A stretch of 58,255 nucleotides of DNA from Cryobacterium shii (GTDB lineage: Bacteria; Actinomycetota; Actinomycetes; Actinomycetales; Microbacteriaceae): contig NZ_SOFY01000056.1 of assembly GCF_004402595.1 (NCBI RefSeq), positions 23,285 through 81,539 of the forward strand, in the 5' to 3' direction. The translations under genes and the position numbers were made by a program. Below are positions 26,127-34,829 of the stretch, one piece after another. How positions within the stretch are numbered: the stretch's first letter is position 1; each line of letters opens with the position of its first letter. Below the pieces are notes generated by a model. The model saw only the letters and a list, made by a program, of their open reading frames with translations. It was not told the origin of the DNA and ran no database searches.

Positions 26127-27410
26127 ATGAGAAAGAAGATGGGGGAGGCGCTGCCTCGCGACCGCCGCGCAGCCGGTGCCCTCTCGGCCCTGCTGGCTGC
26201 GCACGCGATCTCGCAAACGGGCAACGTGATCACGGCCTTCGCCATCCCCTTCTATGTCCTCGGTCTCGGCGGGTCGGGCGTCGAGGTGGGAATAGCGGCA
26301 TTCTTCGCTACCGCCCCGGTTGTGGTCGGCGGGGCGCTCGGCGGGGTTGTCGTGGACCGGGTTGGTCACCGCAGAGCGGCGATCGTTGCGGACCTCGTGA
26401 GTGGTGCCACCGTGCTGGCCATGCCGGTACTGGCGCTGTCCGTCGGGCTGCCATTCTGGGCCCTGCTCATCCTGGTATTCGCGGGTGGTCTGCTCGACAC
26501 CCCCGGGCAGACTGCGCGGCGCGTCATGCTGCCCGGGTTGACCGTAAGGGCCGGCGTGCGGATCGAGCAGAGTGTCGGGCTGTTGGATGGCTCTGAGCGC
26601 TTCGCCAAGCTGATCGGCGCCTCGATCACCGGCCTGCTCGTCGCGCTCCTGGGGCCGATCGCAGCCCTCTTCGTCAACGCGGCAACGTTCGCGGTCTCAG
26701 CACTGCTGACCTGGACGTTCGTGGCAGCCGTCCCTGCCACCGTCAGGCTGAGCGGCGACAGCGTTGACACTCCCCGTACCTCCTATTGGGCCGACCTGGC
26801 CGAAGGCTTCCGCTTCGTCATCCACGACCCGCTGATGCGGTTGGTCGTCGGCCTCGTCCTGGTCACGAATCTGCTCGACGCCGCCCGCGGCGCGACCCTG
26901 ATGCCCCTCTACGCGAATGATCGTCTGGGAGGCGCGGCCGCTCTCGGCCTGCTGGTGGCGGTCATGGGCGGATGCGCCCTAGTGGGCAACGTGGCCTTCG
27001 GCTTCGTCGCTCACCGGGTGCCCCGCCGTGTGACCCTGGCGGTTTGCTTCGCCCTGGCCGGCGGCCCGTCGAGCGCTGCCTTCGCCGTCGGTGCACCGCT
27101 TCCCGTGCTAGTCGCAATGACCGCGCTCTCCGGCCTGGCGGCTGGGGCGATCAACCCGATACTCGGCACGGTGGAACTCGAACGCGTTCCCGAACACATG
27201 CGCGGCCGGGTGTTCGGCCTGATCAACGCCGGTGCGTGGGCGGGTGTGCCGTTCGGCGCCCTGCTCGGCGGCATCGCCGCCGACACGATCGGCCTGTCGC
27301 TCGCCTTCGGAATCGTCGCAGTCGTCTACACGCTCGTCACACTAAGCCCACTGGCCGGAGGAGCCTGGCGGGAAATGGAGCGGCGTCCGGTCGTGATGGC
27401 CGCGAACTGA
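26127..27410 (+). CDS. MFS transporter (multidrug-exporter type)
   Basis: A 427-residue protein with about twelve transmembrane helices and a cytoplasmic loop at mid-length (VRLSGDSVDTPRTSYWADLA). The N-terminal RRAAGALSALLAAHAISQTG and the GGVVVDRVGHRRAAIVADL loop (the MFS motif A region G...DR.GHRR) fit the MFS_3/enterobactin-exporter-like group, as does EGFRFVIHDPLMRLVVGL. It is co-transcribed with the ArsR regulator. Likely substrates are drugs or siderophores; not resolvable from sequence. Confidence 0.92.
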   Translation: MRKKMGEALPRDRRAAGALSALLAAHAISQTGNVITAFAIPFYVLGLGGSGVEVGIAAFFATAPVVVGGALGGVVVDRVGHRRAAIVADLVSGATVLAMPVLALSVGLPFWALLILVFAGGLLDTPGQTARRVMLPGLTVRAGVRIEQSVGLLDGSERFAKLIGASITGLLVALLGPIAALFVNAATFAVSALLTWTFVAAVPATVRLSGDSVDTPRTSYWADLAEGFRFVIHDPLMRLVVGLVLVTNLLDAARGATLMPLYANDRLGGAAALGLLVAVMGGCALVGNVAFGFVAHRVPRRVTLAVCFALAGGPSSAAFAVGAPLPVLVAMTALSGLAAGAINPILGTVELERVPEHMRGRVFGLINAGAWAGVPFGALLGGIAADTIGLSLAFGIVAVVYTLVTLSPLAGGAWREMERRPVVMAAN

Positions 27411-27463
27411 ATGCCCCGAACGCTCGCCCATCCACGCTGACAACCTGAGCCCCGATAGTTCGG

Positions 27464-27484
27464 CGCTTCCACCAACCGGAAGCG
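27464..27484 (+). terminator. Hairpin CGCTTCC-N7-GGAAGCG, terminator or cassette relic
   Basis: A perfect 7-bp stem with a 7-nt loop 54 bp after the MFS gene. No T-run follows. It is embedded in TTCGGCGCTTCC...GGAAGCGGAACGC, which resembles the boundary element at 24650-24680 (CGGCGCTTCACCC then GGGGAACCC), so it may be a cassette-boundary relic rather than a terminator. Confidence 0.4.
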
Positions 27485-27608
27485 GAACGCTAAGAGTGAC
27501 AGATCTAGGCCAGGGCCTTATCGAATAGTTCATGCCCTCCGGCCCGTCCCCGCTCTGCGCTGGAATCCGTCGGTGAAACCCGACGGCTCGGCCTGGAAGA
27601 ATTGAGAG

Positions 27609-28079
27609 GTGACCTTAACCCTTCAGCGAATCCTCGCCAGCGATTTCCCGACGTGGATTGAGCAAAGCTGCGCGGAGTACGTCGGTGATTTATTTGTCCA
27701 GGGTCGATCACACGACGAAGCTCGGCGCATAGCGGTCGAGAGCATGGCTCGTTCGTTTCCGGAGGGTACTCAGAGCCCCGGCAATGAGGTCTTTCACGTT
27801 ATGAACGAGGTTGGTACGGCAGTGGGATATCTGTGGATCGGGCAGGATGTCACCACCGATCCGGGGGCGTGGTGGGTCTGGGACGTTTTCATCAACGCTG
27901 ACCAGCGGGGCCAGGGTCATGGGAGAACAACGATGCTGCTCGGCGAGGAATATGCCCGCTTGCACGGTGCGCGCTCTCTCGGCCTCAGCGTCTTCGGATT
28001 CAACATCGGCGCAAGGGGACTTTACGATTCCCTCGGTTACGAGACAACCTCGGTGAAGATGCTCAAGAAGCTCGACTGA
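27609..28079 (+). CDS. GNAT acetyltransferase
   Basis: A 156-residue GNAT from a GTG start. Motifs: VGYLWIGQDV, VWDVFINADQRGQGHGRTTM (acetyl-CoA loop), and LSVFGFNIGARGLYDSLGYE, the N..A..LY...G signature. It is closest in style to small GNATs of unknown acceptor specificity. A G-containing purine stretch (GGAAGAATTGAGAG) precedes the start. It stands as a single-gene unit. Confidence 0.9.
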   Translation: MTLTLQRILASDFPTWIEQSCAEYVGDLFVQGRSHDEARRIAVESMARSFPEGTQSPGNEVFHVMNEVGTAVGYLWIGQDVTTDPGAWWVWDVFINADQRGQGHGRTTMLLGEEYARLHGARSLGLSVFGFNIGARGLYDSLGYETTSVKMLKKLD

Positions 28080-28168
28080 GCCTTTTCTTCGCTATCGCTG
28101 GTTGGCGTCACCGCAGGGCGGCGCCGAGATGGACACCCGTAAGTGGAACCCCCTCCGGGCCATTTTGC

Positions 28169-28405
28169 CTAGCTATCAGCCTGGTCGGGAACTTTCACGA
28201 GCAGTTGGCCGACCTCGCAGTCGAGCGCGACGCAGATCGCTTGAAGCGTGGAGAAGCGAATTGCGCGTGCACGATCATTTTTCAGGACCGACAGGTTCAC
28301 GATACTTAGCCCGACCAGTTCACTCAGCCGGGTGAGCGTCATCTGGCGCTCCTCCAACAGTTCGTCAAGCCGGCAATGGATGCTACTGGATAACTCGTCC
28401 GCCAT
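28169..28405 (-). CDS. XRE-family regulator (YozG-like)
   Basis: A 78-residue Cro/C1-type HTH: RLDELLEERQMTLTRLSELV, GLSIVNLSVLKNDRARAIRF and STLQAICVALDCEVGQLLVK. This is the short one-domain type that accompanies DUF2975 membrane proteins (the B. subtilis YoaS-YozG pair). It lies 5 bp downstream of the DUF2975 gene on the same strand, so it is an operon partner and probable autorepressor. Confidence 0.88.
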   Translation of the reverse strand: MADELSSSIHCRLDELLEERQMTLTRLSELVGLSIVNLSVLKNDRARAIRFSTLQAICVALDCEVGQLLVKVPDQADS

Positions 28406-28410
28406 CCCGG

Positions 28411-29043
28411 CTAGACCAATCCTTCTGTCTCGCGCTGCAGGCTGGCGCCGGCGCGGAAGACGCTGGCGATGATGCCCAGGGTCAGACCGACAAAGACGGG
28501 CGTCCAATCGAACGCAGGCGCACCTAACCAGCCGGCCAGAAAGGGCGTGTCAGACAGCAGCTCCCATCGGGCCTGGCTCGTGCCGAAATTAACGAGCAGT
28601 TGATTCGCGCTCCCAATGATGGCGATAGTCAGGGCGGAAATCGTCATTCCTGAAATGACGGGCCCGGCGAAGGGCTGTCCGCTGCGAACATTTCGGGCGA
28701 GCACCATGATGGCCAGGGCCACGACTCCCTGCGCAAGAGGGGTGAGCGCCCTCGGCGCGTAGTAGAGCAGCGAAGTGCTGAGGCTGAGATCCTGGGCGGT
28801 GAACTCGACCTCGGTGAAATGCGCATCGGGCGACCGCGGATTGGCGTCAAGGGTTGAAAGCTGTGTCGCCGGGCTGGCGCCAACCGGCAGGGCGATGGCT
28901 GAACCGCCGCCGGCCAGTCCCGAGCTGAGCACAGCAAAAAGCATGAAAGCGGCGAAAACGAAGGCGCCCGTCGCGTAGATACCTGCCGCGACCTGCACGG
29001 CTACCAGGGTTCGTGCTTGTCGATTTGAAGTCGATGTCTGCAT
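28411..29043 (-). CDS. DUF2975 membrane protein (YoaS-like)
   Basis: A 210-residue protein with four hydrophobic segments: VAAGIYATGAFVFAAFMLFA, LTPLAQGVVALAIMVLARNV, ISGMTISALTIAIIGSANQL and WTPVFVGLTLGIIASVF. The SGQPFAGPVI loop between helices 2 and 3 and the late FRAGA.L..ETEGLV tail are typical of DUF2975. Function unknown; consistently paired with a small XRE regulator, as here. Start at ATG MQTSTSNRQ. Confidence 0.85.
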   Translation of the reverse strand: MQTSTSNRQARTLVAVQVAAGIYATGAFVFAAFMLFAVLSSGLAGGGSAIALPVGASPATQLSTLDANPRSPDAHFTEVEFTAQDLSLSTSLLYYAPRALTPLAQGVVALAIMVLARNVRSGQPFAGPVISGMTISALTIAIIGSANQLLVNFGTSQARWELLSDTPFLAGWLGAPAFDWTPVFVGLTLGIIASVFRAGASLQRETEGLV

Positions 29044-29207
29044 AGTGCCCCCATGGCTACTTAACGATTGTCGATAATCTAGCCGAGACTGCCTTGGACT
29101 GCCAAGACCCGAGAAAGCAATCCGCACTCGGAACCCTTTCCGGGGCAGACTTTTTCTCGTGCGTCGTCAGAACACCGCCGCGGTTGCAGAGCGGGTCCGG
29201 ATGTGGT

Positions 29208-29238
29208 TCTATCTAGATACATTTTCGACCTAGATAGA
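29208..29238. promoter_or_regulatory. Candidate PadR operator, TCTATCTAG...CTAGATAGA
   Basis: Perfect 9-bp inverted arms separated by 13 bp lie just upstream of the membrane-protein/PadR operon. The left arm extends into the palindrome TATCTAGATA. PadR-family dimers bind such dyads in their own promoters, so this is a strong autoregulatory-site candidate. Confidence 0.7.
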
Positions 29239-29249
29239 GGATGAGAATC

Positions 29250-30254
29250 ATGGCGGATACAAAGACGTGGCCGACGAGGGACCAGAAGTGGGTGGCGCGC
29301 TACCGGGCATCGATGGCAACCAAGTGCGTATCGGTGACCGCTCGCGAGGAACGGGAGCAGGAGTTGCTCCATGCGGTCCGCGAAGCCGGACTGTCTGCGG
29401 CCGAGATCTTCGGCGACGCTCACACACTCGCGGAGGAGGATGCCGCCGAGCTCGCGACTGTGGATGAGGCGGTGCGGACATCCAAAGGCGGTGGGCTGCG
29501 GCCGGCACTCCGGGAAGTGGGCGGCACTCTGGTGGGGATGGGCGGTGTCTCGATCGTGCTCATGGTCTTACGCGGCGGCTGGTCCGTTGACCTCAACATC
29601 GCGCACATCATGGTCGCGGCAAGCGTGGTTGTCGCTTTCGTAGGCTGGGTCGTCTCTCGAGCATTTTTCTCCGCCGGGCGTTCGGTCGCGGTGGCTGGAA
29701 CGCTCGTCACGGCCGGAGCTGTCGCCCTTGCGGGCATTGCCTCGGCCGCAACATTGGGACCCGGCCACATTGTGGCCAGCGATGTGCCCGTTCTCCCCTT
29801 GGGTCTTGCACTGCTCGCCCCGGGCGTCGTCACACTCGGAGTCTCGATCCGGATGCCGCAGCAGACCCTTCGCGAGAGCTGGGACGACACCGAATGGCTG
29901 TCACGCTTCCGGGGTGGCCTTCGGGCTCGGCTCGTGCCCGCGGCTACTGCCCGGGGCCACGTCGCGGAGATCAAGCAGTCGTTGGGAGCCGGGGGCGCGT
30001 CGGCCTACGCGGAATACGGTCACCCGCTGGGACTGGCTCGCGAGCTTGCCGAGGCGGATCGGACTGCGCGTGCACGACGCTGGTGGGTGTCCACCCTCGC
30101 TGGCACAGTCACGCCGCTCGTTATCGCCACACTGATCTTCACGATGCAGAGCTGGGGAGTTCTGACAATCCCGGTCGTGATCTTTCTCCTGCTTAGTGCC
30201 CTCGTCACCCCGGGAGTCGGCTGGGCCGATCGACCGTGGGCGAAGGAACAGTGA
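29250..30254 (+). CDS. Membrane protein with N-terminal HAAS-like domain
   Basis: A 334-residue protein. The first 90 residues are soluble and helical (LLHAVREAGLSAAEIFGDAH, TLAEEDAAELATVDEA), resembling the HAAS/DUF1700-type helical domain often coupled to PadR regulators. About seven transmembrane helices follow, with a second soluble piece between them (AYAEYGHPLGLARELAEADR). Start at ATG MADTKTWP after GAGG; an ATG three codons earlier lacks room for it. It overlaps the PadR gene by 4 bp (GTGA). It is probably the membrane target regulated by PadR. Confidence 0.78.
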   Translation: MADTKTWPTRDQKWVARYRASMATKCVSVTAREEREQELLHAVREAGLSAAEIFGDAHTLAEEDAAELATVDEAVRTSKGGGLRPALREVGGTLVGMGGVSIVLMVLRGGWSVDLNIAHIMVAASVVVAFVGWVVSRAFFSAGRSVAVAGTLVTAGAVALAGIASAATLGPGHIVASDVPVLPLGLALLAPGVVTLGVSIRMPQQTLRESWDDTEWLSRFRGGLRARLVPAATARGHVAEIKQSLGAGGASAYAEYGHPLGLARELAEADRTARARRWWVSTLAGTVTPLVIATLIFTMQSWGVLTIPVVIFLLLSALVTPGVGWADRPWAKEQ

Positions 30255-30571
30255 GTACCGACGCATGGCAGCGGGCATCACTGCCGATGCTCATCCTCAG
30301 CGTGCTCACGGTCGCGCCATGCCACGGGTACGGCATATCTCAGTCCCTCGTTTCAGCAGGACTCCAGCCGATCAAGGGCGCTCAGCTATACCCCGCGCTC
30401 GTGCGTCTCGAGAATGAGGGAGCAATCGTCGCCCAGTGGGAACAAAGCGAGTCGGGTCCCGCGCGCAAGGTCTACGAACTGACCGCCACTGGGCGTGCGC
30501 AACGGGAGGCATTGCATTCCCAGTGGTGTGCGTTCATCAAAGCGGCCGAAGCCGTCGGCCACGCCGAATGA
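30251..30571 (+). CDS. PadR-family transcriptional regulator
   Basis: A 106-residue PadR protein: LPMLILSVLTVAPCHGYGIS, KGAQLYPALVRLENEGAIVA and the wing RKVYELTATGRAQREALH. The Y/LYPAL..LE..G motif is diagnostic. The GTG start overlaps the TGA of the membrane-protein gene, implying coupled translation. It lacks a long C-terminal domain (PadR-s2 size). Likely represses its own operon through the 9-bp dyad upstream. Confidence 0.92.
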   Translation: MSTDAWQRASLPMLILSVLTVAPCHGYGISQSLVSAGLQPIKGAQLYPALVRLENEGAIVAQWEQSESGPARKVYELTATGRAQREALHSQWCAFIKAAEAVGHAE

Positions 30572-30601
30572 GCCGCGATCTACCAACCCTCACCGGGCAA
30601 G

Positions 30602-31204
30602 CTAATTGCGGCGGCGGGCGATAATCGCCGCATGCGGCCGCTGGCCAGGATCGGCTCTTGTGTGCGTTTCGACTATGTCGAAGCCAGCAGCAGCCAGCTC
30701 ATCATGCATCACCCAAACCGGCCAGTAGTAGGCCGTGACGATTGCATGATCGAACGCTTCGATCTGTTCACCTTCGAAGAATCCGAGAAGCAGTGTTCCG
30801 TCAGGCCGGATGCAGCGGGCGAACTCGTTGAGGACCGCCGGCACATCATGGGGCGGGGTGTGGATGATCGAGTACCAAGAGAGCACCGCGGCGAGTGTGC
30901 CGTCGACGGCTGGTAGAGCTTCGAGCGTTGCCACTCGAAATGGAACCTCAGGGAATCGGGCAGAGGCGCTTTCGATGAACTCATTCACCATGTCAATACC
31001 GTCGACGGCCACACCGTGATCGTGCAGAAGCTTTGTCCAATGGCCGGGGCCGCATCCGGCGTCGATCATTGGGCCGCCGATATGGCGAGCCCAGACAGAG
31101 ATCAGTTTCTGATCTTCTGGCGGCATCGCAGTGAGCGTTCCGAGTGCTTCCGTGTACTCGCCAGCTCTTGCCCCGTATGCGCGTCGCACTGAATCAGTCA
31201 ACAT
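30602..31204 (-). CDS. Class I SAM-dependent methyltransferase
   Basis: A 200-residue protein with motif I MIDAGCGPGHWTKLLHDHG, acidic loop VDGIDMVNEFIESA, motif II region LAAVLSWYSIIHTPP, and post-motif FARCIRPDGTLLLGFF. This is the Methyltransf_11/25 fold used on small molecules. The C-terminal ADPGQRPHAAIIARRR strand is normal. The acceptor substrate is unknown. It converges with the PadR gene; the boundary relic CCAACCCTCACCGGG lies between them. Confidence 0.92.
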   Translation of the reverse strand: MLTDSVRRAYGARAGEYTEALGTLTAMPPEDQKLISVWARHIGGPMIDAGCGPGHWTKLLHDHGVAVDGIDMVNEFIESASARFPEVPFRVATLEALPAVDGTLAAVLSWYSIIHTPPHDVPAVLNEFARCIRPDGTLLLGFFEGEQIEAFDHAIVTAYYWPVWVMHDELAAAGFDIVETHTRADPGQRPHAAIIARRRN

Positions 31205-31289
31205 GCAACCAACCTATCTGTGGGGACTGTCTGAGACCGATGGGCCCTCGATCTCGGTGCGAAACGAATCGTCTCTCCCCGGGAAACGG

Positions 31290-31811
31290 TTATCGGGGTA
31301 ACTCATCAGTCAGGTCGAAGTTCATTTGAACACGCCGGCCGTATCCGAGTCCTCGCTGTTGCTCTGTCACTAGCAGATCTCGAAAAAAACCAGAATCGGG
31401 ATCACGCTCGATGAAGCCACAGCTCAAGTAGAAGGGAGCGTTCCACGGAACGTCCGCGAACGTTCGCAGGGTGACCCGTTTGCGTCCGCGCAGTCTTGAT
31501 TCGCTCTTGACTGCTTCGACGAGCGCACGCCCATGCCCGCGGTGCGCCGCTGACGGCCTGACCGATAGCTGCTCCAAATGACCGCTGCCACGGACTTCGA
31601 GGACGTGGGCAAACCCGATCGCATCCGATCCTGGCCTGTCGCTGGCTACGAGGATGAAGCCATTCTGCTGTGATGGCTTCGAATAAGACGGAGCAGGCCG
31701 CCACCCGTCTATCGAGAACACGGTCGCGAACAGCGCGTCAGCTTCATTCTCGATCGCTTCAAGAAGTTCCAGATCGTCGGCCCTCGCTTGTCGAACAAAT
31801 GTCTTCAACAT
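31290..31811 (-). CDS. GNAT acetyltransferase
   Basis: A 173-residue GNAT starting MLKTFVRQARADDLELLEAI. The acetyl-CoA loop is LSVRPSAAHRGHGRALVEAV; near the C-terminus VTLRTFADVPWNAPFYLSCG is shared with the GNAT at 20108-20644, showing they are relatives. The upstream frame is open but not protein-like. Divergent from the next GNAT, with the 53-bp hairpin repeat copy 2 in the shared intergenic region. Confidence 0.9.
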   Translation of the reverse strand: MLKTFVRQARADDLELLEAIENEADALFATVFSIDGWRPAPSYSKPSQQNGFILVASDRPGSDAIGFAHVLEVRGSGHLEQLSVRPSAAHRGHGRALVEAVKSESRLRGRKRVTLRTFADVPWNAPFYLSCGFIERDPDSGFFRDLLVTEQQRGLGYGRRVQMNFDLTDELPR

Positions 31812-31869
31812 GACTCCGAGAGTAGCTTGATGAAGGGTGGCGCGAACTCGACGTTTTGGGGCGCACATC

Positions 31870-31922
31870 CGGCGCAAATTCGCCGAAGTTCCGAAGTCTC
31901 GGGGGAGTGACGTTTGGGAACC
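31870..31922. repeat. 53-bp dispersed hairpin repeat, copy 2
   Basis: Begins CGGCGCAAATTCGCCG (a perfect 5-bp stem with 6-nt loop) and ends TTTGGGAACC. Inside lie CCGAAGTCTCGG, a second small hairpin, and GTTCC, which can pair with the terminal GGAAC. Gap-free alignment with copies at 19539 and 34830. Confidence 0.88.
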
Positions 31923-31994
31923 TCCTCCGGGTTCAGTGTTGCTGCGCATACCGACCGAAACGCCCTAGCTTTCCGGGTGCCATAGTGTCGGACC

Positions 31995-32600
31995 ATGGAC
32001 CTCTTTGAATCGCCCACGCTCTCAGGATCGCGCGTAACCCTTGAGCCCCTGTCATTCGATCACGTAGCCGAGCTCCGTGACGCTGCCAACGAAGGCGAAC
32101 TCTGGCGTGCGTGGTACACCTCAATCCCGCACCCCGAGTCGATGACCGCGGAAGTTGAGCGCCGACTCAGTCTCCACGAGCAGGGAAAGATGCTGCCGTG
32201 GGCCACTCGGCTTGAATCAACCGGGCGGATCGTTGGCATGACGACCTTTATGAACCCGAGTACCGATGCGCCGCGATTAGAAATCGGCTCTACCTGGCTG
32301 GCGAGAAGCGCTCAAGGTACGGGCGCGAACCGAGAGGCCAAGCTCCTCCAACTGACGCACGCCTTCGACGTTTTGGAGTGCATTGCCGTCGAGTTTCGCA
32401 CTCACTGGCACAACCGCCAATCACGACAGGCAATAGCCGCTTTGGGCGCAAAGGAAGATGGAGTGCTGCGCAGTCACTCAGTTGGACCGGACGGCGCACT
32501 CCGCGACACCGTCATTTTCTCTATTACAGCCAGTGAATGGCCTGCCGTGCGTGTGGGCCTTCGGCACTCCTTGGCCACGCGGGAATTCTCCCTCCAGTAA
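31995..32600 (+). CDS. GNAT acetyltransferase, RimJ/RimL-like
   Basis: A 201-residue protein: SGSRVTLEPLSFDHVAELRD, IPHPESMTAEVERRL, GRIVGMTTFMNPSTDAPRLE, IGSTWLARSAQGTGANREAK (acetyl-CoA region), and FDVLECIAVEFRTHWHNRQS, then QAIAALGAKEDGVLR. The motif set, especially G.T W.......G, V.FRT...N..S..AI..LGA, is typical of RimJ/RimL-type N-acetyltransferases. Acceptor unknown. Start at ATG MDLFESP. Confidence 0.92.
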   Translation: MDLFESPTLSGSRVTLEPLSFDHVAELRDAANEGELWRAWYTSIPHPESMTAEVERRLSLHEQGKMLPWATRLESTGRIVGMTTFMNPSTDAPRLEIGSTWLARSAQGTGANREAKLLQLTHAFDVLECIAVEFRTHWHNRQSRQAIAALGAKEDGVLRSHSVGPDGALRDTVIFSITASEWPAVRVGLRHSLATREFSLQ

Positions 32601-32667
32601 TTGCGTCGTTTTCCCGGCTCGGCCGCTTGATTTCGTTCCGGGATACAAACCCGTGACGGGCTTAATC

Positions 32668-33468
32668 TCAGCGTGGCTGATCCTGGCGTAGGAACGCATG
32701 CAGGATCTCAATCCATCGGTCGAACGCGTCCAGATGCGCATCATGGGAGGCATCAGGGATCTCGATGAGCTGGGCTCGTTGGCCCCGGCGCACGAACTCT
32801 GCCTTGTCTTCCTCGCTAAAAATGCCACCGCTGGCGAAGACGACAAGCACCGGGGCCGAGACGCTCTCCCATTCCTTCCATCTCTGGACTGCAACCGCGT
32901 CGAGGGTTTGGACCATCACTTCTGGATCGAACCGAGGGTAGAGGCCGTCGTGTAGAGGCTCCAAGTCGGCAATCCATGCTTGCTCGAGCGGCCCATTGCC
33001 CAAGTACTCGCGCGCGGCGGTCTTGTCGACGAACGGAAGCGGCCACGATCGAAGATGGTCGCCCATCGTGGCGTTCTCGGCCGGGTTGCTTGATCCCGCT
33101 CCGCTTTCGAGTAAAACGAGGCGTTCCACGAGGTCCGGGCGAGCAGCGGCTACCATCATCGCCGTATGAGCGCCCATCGACTGACCCACTAGCGCCACAG
33201 CACCGTCGACCTCCGCCTCGATGACTCGCACGACGTCGGCGACGAAGGCAGCGCGGGAGGAGTCTGCGGGAACGCGGGTACTGTGCCCATGCCCACGTTG
33301 GTCGACGAGGAGCACCCGAAAATCGGAAAGCGATTCGGCAGTGGGAGTGAATTCGGTGGCGCTGCCAGCGAGTCCGTGAAGGATAACAACCGCCGACCCC
33401 ACGCGACCCGAATCAAGATAGCTGATCGTGACACCCTCACTCTGAACGGAGCGTCGCAAGAAAGTCAT
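32668..33468 (-). CDS. Alpha/beta hydrolase
   Basis: A 266-residue alpha/beta-hydrolase fold protein. The oxyanion region is VVILHGLAGSATEF, then LLVDQRGHGHST, the nucleophile elbow VALVGQSMGAHTAM (Ser), and the catalytic His in DASHDAHLDAF. The acid is probably in the strand-7 turn after VLVVFASGG. Substrate unknown (esterase, lactonase and epoxide-hydrolase roles are all possible). The ATG of MTFLRR has GGAGG unusually close, so ATG four codons earlier (MPAWRMTF) is an alternative. Confidence 0.9.
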   Translation of the reverse strand: MTFLRRSVQSEGVTISYLDSGRVGSAVVILHGLAGSATEFTPTAESLSDFRVLLVDQRGHGHSTRVPADSSRAAFVADVVRVIEAEVDGAVALVGQSMGAHTAMMVAAARPDLVERLVLLESGAGSSNPAENATMGDHLRSWPLPFVDKTAAREYLGNGPLEQAWIADLEPLHDGLYPRFDPEVMVQTLDAVAVQRWKEWESVSAPVLVVFASGGIFSEEDKAEFVRRGQRAQLIEIPDASHDAHLDAFDRWIEILHAFLRQDQPR

Positions 33469-33563
33469 CCTCCATGCTGGCATGCCGCACTGCCGGCGCC
33501 GTGGCGATCCGATGTCTATCCAAGGGGAACCCCTGAGCGACCGACTTGGCTGGTTCCTCCGCC

Positions 33564-34094
33564 TCAAGGTCGCGTGGTGGCTAACTCCCCGAGGATGAAG
33601 GATGCAACTTCGGCTGGTGTGCGACTGGTTGTGTCGATGGCTGTGGTTTCTTCGTCAAGCCAAGGCAGGGCTTTCTGAAAGTCCGGGATTCTTGAGAGAC
33701 GCCAGTCCGCCGCGTCGGGCTCATTCAGGTCCTGAAGGATTCGTCGTTCGTGTTCCTCGGGGTGAACCGTGAGGGTGAATGCGCGCATTGCCAATTCCGC
33801 GGAAGCGAATCCGGTGGTCAGCTCGTTCCAGTAGGCGTGAGCCAACACGGATTGTGGGATCACGAGATCGCACTCAAGGTCAGCCACCAACTCGATTGCA
33901 GTGGCGACGACCAGGGTGCGCCAGGCCGGCCAGTCCTGAAAGTCATTGACCGGACGCCTGACGTCGAGCGCGTGACGCAGCATCTGCCCGACTGCCTCGG
34001 TATCGAAGAGAACGAAGGACTCATCACGTTCGCAAAGTTCTTGAGCGACAGTCGTCTTGCCGCCGCCGAACGGTCCGTTGAGCCAGATGATCAC
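33564..34094 (-). CDS. TmrB-like P-loop ATPase
   Basis: A 176-residue protein starting MIIWLNGPFGGGKTTVAQEL, with Walker A at residues 7-15. This N-terminus matches TmrB, the tunicamycin-resistance ATP-binding protein of Bacillus (MIIWINGAFG.GKT). FVLFDTEAVGQMLRHALD, LVIPQSVLAHAYWNEL and VHPEEHERRILQD follow the family layout. TmrB probably binds or modifies tunicamycin at the membrane; this homologue may protect against a related compound. It adds to the resistance-like content of the cassette series. Confidence 0.85.
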   Translation of the reverse strand: MIIWLNGPFGGGKTTVAQELCERDESFVLFDTEAVGQMLRHALDVRRPVNDFQDWPAWRTLVVATAIELVADLECDLVIPQSVLAHAYWNELTTGFASAELAMRAFTLTVHPEEHERRILQDLNEPDAADWRLSRIPDFQKALPWLDEETTAIDTTSRTPAEVASFILGELATTRP

Positions 34095-34219
34095 GTTCAG
34101 ACTCTATAGCTGTAGGACTCCACGGCCGGAAGGGGAACGTTGAGGGGCGTAGAGCCGCGCCTGATCCGCAAGCCTTGCATCCCACGGGACATCAATTGTC
34201 CTGCAGCTCAAGGTCTCAG

Positions 34220-34714
34220 CTAGAAACTAATCCACCGGCCATCTGGAGCCGGCGAGACCGCTTTCACGGAACTGCTTGAAGCGTGCCTCTCCGCATAGGA
34301 AACCAATACCGCGGCAGCAATCGCCGCCACGACCTCCAGCACGAAAGTAATCCCGACGATGATCACCAGCCAGGAGGCGGATCCTTGCACCGAATCCACT
34401 ATTCCTGCAAGGGATCCCAGCAGCATGGTTCCTGCGGCTGCCCCTGCGGCGGCCAACGAAACGCGCATGCTTGGCCGTCTCTCAAACCGCCGGTCGAATA
34501 GCGCTACGGAGGCCCAACCTCCGACGACGGCTGCCGCCGCGACGAGCAATCCGATCAACCCGTACGAGACCGTCGATCTCAGGACATCCTCAACAGTTAG
34601 GTAACCACGCCAATCCGGGTTCCCAGAGACGGCCGTTATGCCGAAGAGCGCAGCACCCAAGAGAAAGCCGACCCCCAGCCCAATGACCGCGACACGCCAA
34701 TACCGCTTGACCAT
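34220..34714 (-). CDS. Four-helix membrane protein
   Basis: A 164-residue protein, MVKRYWRVAVIGLGVGFLLG, with four transmembrane helices: residues about 6-26, 43-66, 84-106 and 114-140 (WLVIIVGITFVLEVVAAIAA). The tail is polar (HASSSSVKAVSPAPDGRW). No conserved functional motif. The start is chosen at MVKRYW because a basic N-terminus precedes the first helix; an upstream in-frame start would add ten residues. Confidence 0.7.
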   Translation of the reverse strand: MVKRYWRVAVIGLGVGFLLGAALFGITAVSGNPDWRGYLTVEDVLRSTVSYGLIGLLVAAAAVVGGWASVALFDRRFERRPSMRVSLAAAGAAAGTMLLGSLAGIVDSVQGSASWLVIIVGITFVLEVVAAIAAAVLVSYAERHASSSSVKAVSPAPDGRWISF

Positions 34715-34829
34715 GCCTCGAGCATATGCGCGCACGGCGCGCAAACTCGGTATCGATCGGAGTCTGTGCGATGCCCGGGCCCTTCATTAGCGCCGTCGCC
34801 CGTAACCCGGACCTCGACGGACTCAGATA

